Part shown: piece after piece, positions 58,205 to 64,000 of the stretch
How positions within the stretch are numbered: the first letter of the stretch is position 1
How the letters are laid out: every line of letters begins with the position of its first letter
NCBI RefSeq assembly: GCF_048771995.1
Contig: NC_133063.1
Coordinates: 26,058,810 to 26,122,809 of the forward strand
Source of the DNA: Taeniopygia guttata
Taxonomy: Eukaryota; Chordata; Aves; Passeriformes; Estrildidae
DNA length: 64,000 bases
Reading direction: 5' to 3'
Translations under genes and position numbers: made by a program
The notes under the pieces: generated by a model
Told to the model about the DNA's origin: nothing
What the model saw: only the letters and a program-made list of their open reading frames with translations
Database searches by the model: none

Positions 58205-59075
58205 ACAATCTGCAGCTGATATGCTCTGCTTGGATTTCTAGAAGTTATTTGACAAGTTCCCTTCTCAAAGGGTCTTAGAGCAATTCAGCTGTCATGGCAT
58301 AAGGGGGAAGGCCATAATATTTTTAAATAACTGGCTTAGAAGAGGGAAAGCACAGAGTTGAAGTAACTCTTCAGTATCCTCAGAGAGGGAAGGGTGGCAG
58401 TAGGGCCTTGCAGTATATGCATTGGGCCAATTTTGTCCCTAAATAACAAAAAAAGGGGTGAATGGGAAGGGGAAAGTTTACTGATGACAATAAATGAATC
58501 AATGAAGTAAATAAAAAGGCTGACTTTGAAGACATATACATGTAGTGGGTAATCAAATGGCAAATTACATTTCCAAATGATAAACAGAGGAGAGCAAACT
58601 ATGTAGGGCATCGTTAGGAAAAAGTAAGTAGATCATTGTCACATGAGGTTATAAAACTGTACATTTATGACTTGAAAAGTCTCTACAGTATTTTTTCTCT
58701 CTTTTAAGGAGTGATAAATATTAAATTAGAAAGACTACATAAAGGTTTTGTGGAAGAACCAAAGATATGGAATAAGAAGTGATAATAGAGTAAGGATTTT
58801 CCTTTGGAAGAGGAAGGAAAAGGATACCTAAGCATATTTTGAAACAAATCTATTACATCATAAGTGGAATGGTGGTAGACTGAGGTGCATTATTGGGGAC
58901 TTTCTTTTACTCACTTTTTGTACAAGAACCTGCCAAAACCAAGTGACTTTATAATATACAAGAATTAAAACAGGAAGAGGTGAATGTCCACAGAGTGCAT
59001 AGTTAATCTGTGAAGATGCATGTGTGGTCTCCAGGGAAAGCTGGACAAGCTCATTAAAGATAAATTAATAATTCA
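58205..59075 (+). mobile_element. Ancient amniote-type CR1 fragment
   Basis: A strongly decayed plus-strand CR1 of the same old family as that at 24.3-25.0 kb. It starts in the reverse transcriptase palm ('tgcttggatttctagaagtt' then ATTTGACAAG, i.e. the L-D-F...F-D-K type block). It continues through 'ggcataagggggaaggccat', 'ctgatgacaataaatg' (catalytic box area) and 'gtaatcaaatggcaaattac'. It reappears near 58915-59075 with 'aaacaggaagaggtgaatgt' and 'gcatagttaatctgtgaaga'. The middle is poorly matched and probably contains deletions. Edges are approximate. No intact frame survives. Confidence 0.7.
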
Positions 59076-60327
59076 TTATTAATAAAGGGACACTCTTCTT
59101 ATTCACAAATGACCTAACCAGTTTCTTGGAGTGTTAGGAGAACTCATTCAAGTTTGCTCTCTCTTGGAAATATTTTATGGCAGGACATTTAACAGATTCA
59201 GGAGTCATACTGAAGGAAATCTTCCCTTTTTTCTTAAACTATCATTTAAAAACAGAGGAGCCAGTTGATGAAGTTTACTGCAGTAGTTAATCAGTCTTTT
59301 GCTTAAGGTAGTCTCTCAGCAAAACAGTCAATCTTACAATGAAACTCCCTTCGAAGTTTGGGAAGGAAAATAGAACAAGACCTAGGTGAAGCTTTTAAAC
59401 GCCTTAATGGAGTGTATCACGTAAGCAGAAAAAAGAAAACATTTGTGGAGCTTAGAGAACAAGAAGCTTCCCAGCTGACAGAAAGCCAGGAAAGGGCAGT
59501 AGTAGCGATGCAGTTTGCTTCCATGTTGTCCTTTCAATTTTCTTAAGGCATGTGGTATGTAATCTGCAATTTGTCTACCTAAAAGTTATACATGGAACAC
59601 TTTAGACATCCACTGGGACTGCAGAGAAAGGAGTCTGGCTCGGTCATCATAGTCATTCGTGCAAACCGTAGCTGTCATACACAATTAGATCACCTGTCAG
59701 AAGGGTCTGATGAATTACCCTGTTTGCATCTTACTCATAGCACTGTTTATCTATGCATGAATACTGGGAGCTTTCTATTAGTTGTAAGTGAAATGGGTGT
59801 GAAAGGAATCAGCATCATATAATTACATTCTGAAAACATTCTTAATATTGTTTTAAATTTGAAATTCCTGTTTGTTCACGTGCAAAATTGGCATCTTAAT
59901 GAGCACTGAGATTTGGATTACTGAGCTACCACATGGAAATTTATAGTTAGATCTTACTGGAAAATATTCCATAGTTCCTCTTCACTTTTTTGAAAGAAAA
60001 GCTTTCTGATATTTACATAATATTGACATATTATATATTGATATTAGCATATTTTCCTCAAAACATGAGAAAATAAATGTTGCTATTATTTTAATTAAAA
60101 TGCTAGAAAAAATTAAAATGAGAGTGGGTTGGGTGGCATTTTTATCTCTAAAATTTTCAATGCTGTGTTTTTGAACATCACTTCTTACTGCTTATTTCCT
60201 GTGAACAAGCATTGATTCAATCAGTGCCAACTCTTCTGTAACAAGAATTCATAGTGCAGAAAAATGTGAACGAGATAGGAAGGCCATTTTTTTCTAAAAT
60301 TAGCCTACCTATCAAGTATCTATCAAA

Positions 60328-60345
60328 TATCTATCTATCCATCTG

Positions 60346-60404
<59 letters not shown>

Positions 60405-60423
60405 GTGTGTCTGTCTATCTATG
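60328..60423. repeat. TATC tetranucleotide microsatellite
   Basis: About 15 uninterrupted CTAT/TATC units at 60346-60404, flanked by imperfect units (CATC, GTCT). It creates the Tyr-Leu-Ser-Ile periodic frame at 60254-60442, which is not a gene. Arrays of this length are usually length-polymorphic. Confidence 0.95.
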
Positions 60424-63059
60424 TTTGTACGTTTGTACATGAGCCTCTTGATTTCAAGAAAATTAAAGGAAACTTTTGTTTTCCTAATTCCGAACATCAG
60501 AAGAAAGTTTTGTAGCTTATGGGTACCAAAGGACGATTTTACTTGGATATGATGGATCCCGCAAAATAAGTAGGCTGCCCACAATTGTTTTATAGAAGTG
60601 GCATTTTTAGCAACAAATCGTAGAATTATGTGTTATCTGATCTCTTTGTACATCCAGATTCCTAATCTGAATATACAGACATTTGGCTACAGACCAGAAA
60701 TATCTCTTCTGCCAGATTAATGGATTTAATTACATTTGCATGAAGCTTTGCTGTACAAGAGAAAGACATTTGCCTTAAGATTATTTATGTTGCTCATATA
60801 TGTTTCTTGGTTAAGGTTGACTCCATGGTGTGTCTGCCTAGGGAGAATACAAAAAGAGGAAGATTTTCTGGAGAGATATGTTCATCCCTTTTAAAGGGAT
60901 GGGGACTGCTGTGACTTAGAATACTTTTGCTTCAGCTCAGATGAGGAGGTTTGTCTGTGCTTGTCATGGTGTAAAGTCCCTGAATGTCAGACTGTCTCTG
61001 GAAATGGCATTTCAAAGCTTTGAATTTCCCTCTCAAGGGAAGTTTAATGACATAAGAAAGCTTGAGTATTGACTCAGGAAAAAAAAAGACACTTTGAATT
61101 TTTCTGCAGAAGGAGCTATTCTGGCTTGCTTTTAAAGAAAATTAAACTGAACAACACACAAAAAACCAAACAACCTAAAAAACAAACAAACAAAAAAACC
61201 CAATTCCAGTAGCTGGCAGACCTTTGACTGAATGTGTCTTCCAGGGACTCTGCAAATGTAAAGCTGCCACCAGGGTATGTGATGGTGTGGTGGTGGAAAG
61301 CCCTGAGAGAACATCTCAAATGTCAGCTTTCAGGACTGCAAACTCCTTTCCTCCTACTGCCAAAGCAGTCATCTGAAATAAACACTTCAGACAGAGATGG
61401 AGGCTCTTGGGGCTCTTGACTTTGGGAGTCTGGAGTCCCTGGAGAGCCCAGCTTGGAGCTCATTTGCATGGTCAGGCTTCTTTGCAGCCCAATAACTGAG
61501 ATGGCTCAAAGCAGGCAGTCGTCTTTTAGAAATTTGTTGAAAATAAAATGCTTCTGTGAAAACTTCTGGGTTCAGTGTTTCCATATTTGTCAGTGAAAAA
61601 CTGTTTGCTTGGAAATTTCTCGACCAGCTTTGTCTGGAGGCTGTAGTTTGAGTGAATTAAACATGTACCATGAAAAATGACAACAGATTGCAGGTTTAGA
61701 ATGGGGAAAGGAAAACTGCTGATGGGAGAACAACTTTAACAAGGAATTCAAATAATATTTCCCATGTTTTCATTCGATTTGAGATTTTTTTTAATGGCAT
61801 GCTTTTTTGTATTTTCATGCATGCAATTCTAAATCACAGTTCATTGCTGCAAAGCAGAAAAGCAGTGTGAGCTATATTTTAGATCATGGCTTATTTTTTC
61901 AGTCAGGCAAGATTTTGGGTTGGATAGTACATATTTACAGAACATTATTAGCTGTTTATCTTTTTAAAGGTGCATTATAGGAAAATATATTTCCAAAATA
62001 ATAACAAATTGCAATCAGGTGTTTATATATAAAAATAGAAGCATGATTATGGAAAACATAATGGAATACCTTGTTAGGAGGCTGCATAGAGAAACAGCTG
62101 CATGAGTCCCTTGAGGGTTTGTGACAGACTTTCCTTTGAAACATTGGCCTGCATGTTGTGATATCAGCTAGCCTCAATACTTTCTCAGCAATGTGGTAGG
62201 AGTCACAAATACTCAGAAAAAAAAGAGAAATCTGGGCTCCTAGACATATATTGAAATTTAGAAATTTGTATTGACATATTTGAAAATTAGCAGTAAGGTG
62301 AGTTGTCTACTTAAAAGCTCAAGTTTTCAATCTGTACACAGTAATCACAACAATTTTGAAGGAGAAATAAGTTTAAGCTGTCTTGCTTGGATAAAAAAAT
62401 TAGAGAAGCTGATAGAGCAATTACCAAAAAATGGTTAATCTATTGCAGGTGTGCATATACTTGCAAATATTCAGTTTACTCAGCAGAGTTCATCCAGTTT
62501 GTAAGCACTGTTAGCTCACAGCTTGCAGGCTCCAGCGCTAACGTGGGTTAACAGCACGGATTTTATTGCAAGCTTTCTTGGCATCAAGCAGGTAAAAGCA
62601 AAACTTCAAAACCATTTTCCTTTGTTGCGAGAACCCCCTGAAGGGATTCAGAGGAAATGGGGCTGTCTGTCTGACACAGTTACAGTCAGCCAGCAGTCTA
62701 GTGTCTCATCTAGTGGCACTGCAGTCACTCAGTAATTTGTGCTTCATGACTCGAGGGCTGTGAAATAATCTGTGTGATATACAGCAATAGCTGAGTGGTT
62801 AAACAAAAGGATTGAATGCACTTAATGCATGCAGGGGTTCATATGGATTGTGTGTCATCTACAAAACAGGAAATGTAGAGCAGATCCTTCTTTAAGGAGA
62901 GGCTTGGCATTTTTTTCCATAAAATCTTCTACATTATCTATATTTATAAAACCTACTGCAATACAGAGCCAGATTAAGTTCCAACTAATAATATATAAGT
63001 GAAGTGTCTTTAAAGAAACCCAAAACACTGTGTGACTACATCTCTTGGTGTCATCTGGC

Positions 63060-63330
63060 CTATTTATTTTAAGATGTTTCAGGGCTGAAGAAAATGAGCT
63101 GACTATTAAAGGTGTTATGTCTGGCAGAACGATCAGCCCCAGTTCGAATGCTAGCCTGTGAAATAGCAGCATGGCTGTCATGACAGAAATTCCTAGCAAT
63201 GCTGAATATGCTGTCGGGCTGGGCATACTTGGCATTTACCTTGGTAATGGAATATAACCCTGGCTGACCACAGCTGCCTTCAGCAGCCTCTGGTCGCAGG
63301 GCTTCTCTGAGAGCATCATTCACTTTGAAG
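63060..63330. other. Possible conserved non-coding element
   Basis: Balanced base composition, high word complexity, no repeat similarity, and motifs such as AGTTCGAATGCTAGCC and a CATGGCTGTCATGACAG near-palindrome. It contrasts with the AT-rich decayed background. Overlapping minus frames of 126 and 84 residues lack domains. This is a judgement on texture only, and constraint cannot be shown from one sequence. Confidence 0.3.
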
Positions 63331-64000
63331 TTGCTCTTTTCTGAGCAGAGTCTTCATGAGGGGAAGACAGCAGCAGTGCTGTTTCTTCTGTAGACAGCCA
63401 TTTAGAGGGGTGGCCTTAAGCAACAAGAAAAACAAAAAACCAAAACACACTGCTTTTCATGTGTCATGGTTCTCCCCAGACACGGGAAGGGTTTACTCTA
63501 CATCATTGTACTGCTTTCTGCACCATTATAAAGGGCTTATTTGTAGTTGTCAGCGTCTTAGGTGCAGTGATGAGTTCCTCTGAAAATTCATAACTATGCA
63601 ACTGCTTCTCTAGACTGATTTTTGCAAAACACAGCTTTGAAAAATATAGGTTTAAAGGTATAAAACAGAAAAAACAAAGTGTTTAGTTGCTTAATAATGC
63701 CATATAAATATTACAAAAGAATAAGTAGAAAAATTCAACTGTATCAAACTTTTTGAGAATATTCACATCAGAAGAAAAACACTGTTAGAGAGAAATACAA
63801 ATCTTTTTACAATTCTCAGAGTGTCTGTGTGTGCATGTATGTCCATGTGTTCCTTATATTTTATTTTTATTCCTTACTATACTGCTCAATCTTCTCTCAT
63901 GATTTCTACTGAATTTCTGAAAAGCTATGGAAGTTATTTTCTCTTGTTAATGCAAGATTGACCCAAAGATACAAGAATTCTGTATAACTGACAGTTCATT

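Larger units (their letters stand above)
59076..64000. other. Unique sequence, no gene seen
   Basis: No exon, RNA gene or mobile element can be supported. Contents: a TATC microsatellite (60328-60423) and a GC-balanced, low-repeat stretch at 63060-63330 described separately. Frames such as 62855-63235(-) lack recognisable domains. Confidence 0.5.

Noticed and set aside
63135..63155. B-box-like AGTTCGAATGC, possible tRNA or tRNA-derived SINE
   Set aside because: No A box at the right spacing, no cloverleaf stems and no terminator run were found.
1..64000. CRISPR arrays, operons, toxin-antitoxin or phage-defence systems
   Set aside because: Sequence is vertebrate in character; no spaced repeats of CRISPR form, no clustered prokaryotic genes.

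Overview
This window looks like vertebrate non-coding DNA from a bird, most likely a songbird. The reasons are eight or more CR1 LINE copies of several ages, including ancient amniote-type ones, several LTR insertions with intact target-site duplications, AT-rich unique sequence, and no bacterial-style gene organisation. I find no host protein-coding exon, rRNA or tRNA gene that I can defend. The long open frames are chance frames, CR1 remnants or retroviral remnants. The window is therefore intergenic or deep intronic, and its readable content is mobile-element history.

Layout. 1-1750: AT-rich unique DNA with a perfect 15-bp hairpin. 1755-2453: CR1 3' end (+). 2454-12483: unique DNA with an old CR1 scrap near 6.2-6.4 kb and simple repeats. 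12484-13790: CR1 (-) with reverse transcriptase remnants and an internal deletion. 15478-16161: solo LTR with a perfect 6-bp target duplication. About 18990-19640: very CpG-rich LTR-like block (-). 24325-25040: ancient CR1 (-). 29601-32181: a perfect 132-bp tandem duplication whose right edge abuts a 209-bp block repeated 2.1 kb away. 37940-39441: CR1 (+) that keeps ORF1 and the 3' end but lacks ORF2.

40688-45980 is the most informative element: a gammaretrovirus-like (ERV1) provirus with two LTRs, a 4-bp ATAG target duplication, a proline-tRNA-type primer site and a polypurine tract. It has remnants of gag, protease and integrase (catalytic D, D and E codons still visible), but no reverse transcriptase and no env. 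Its leader carries about 35 copies of a G-rich 21-bp minisatellite. All genes are broken, and several breaks look like G-to-A changes.

48430-49575: two CR1 3' ends head to head. 51699-53105: a 1,407-bp LTR-like unit with 16-bp inverted ends and a CACAT duplication. 53405-53860: another CR1 fragment (-). 56377-56986: a second solo LTR with a 6-bp duplication, internally related to the one at 15.5 kb. 58205-59075: a second ancient CR1 (+). 60328-60423: a TATC microsatellite. 63060-63330: a stretch that looks like a possible conserved non-coding element.

I saw no undescribed gene system. The best candidates for novelty are the minisatellite-bearing, RT-less provirus, the linked 132/209-bp duplications and the 1.4-kb LTR-like unit. 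All family calls come from remembered family features. No search was run, and edges without target duplications are approximate.
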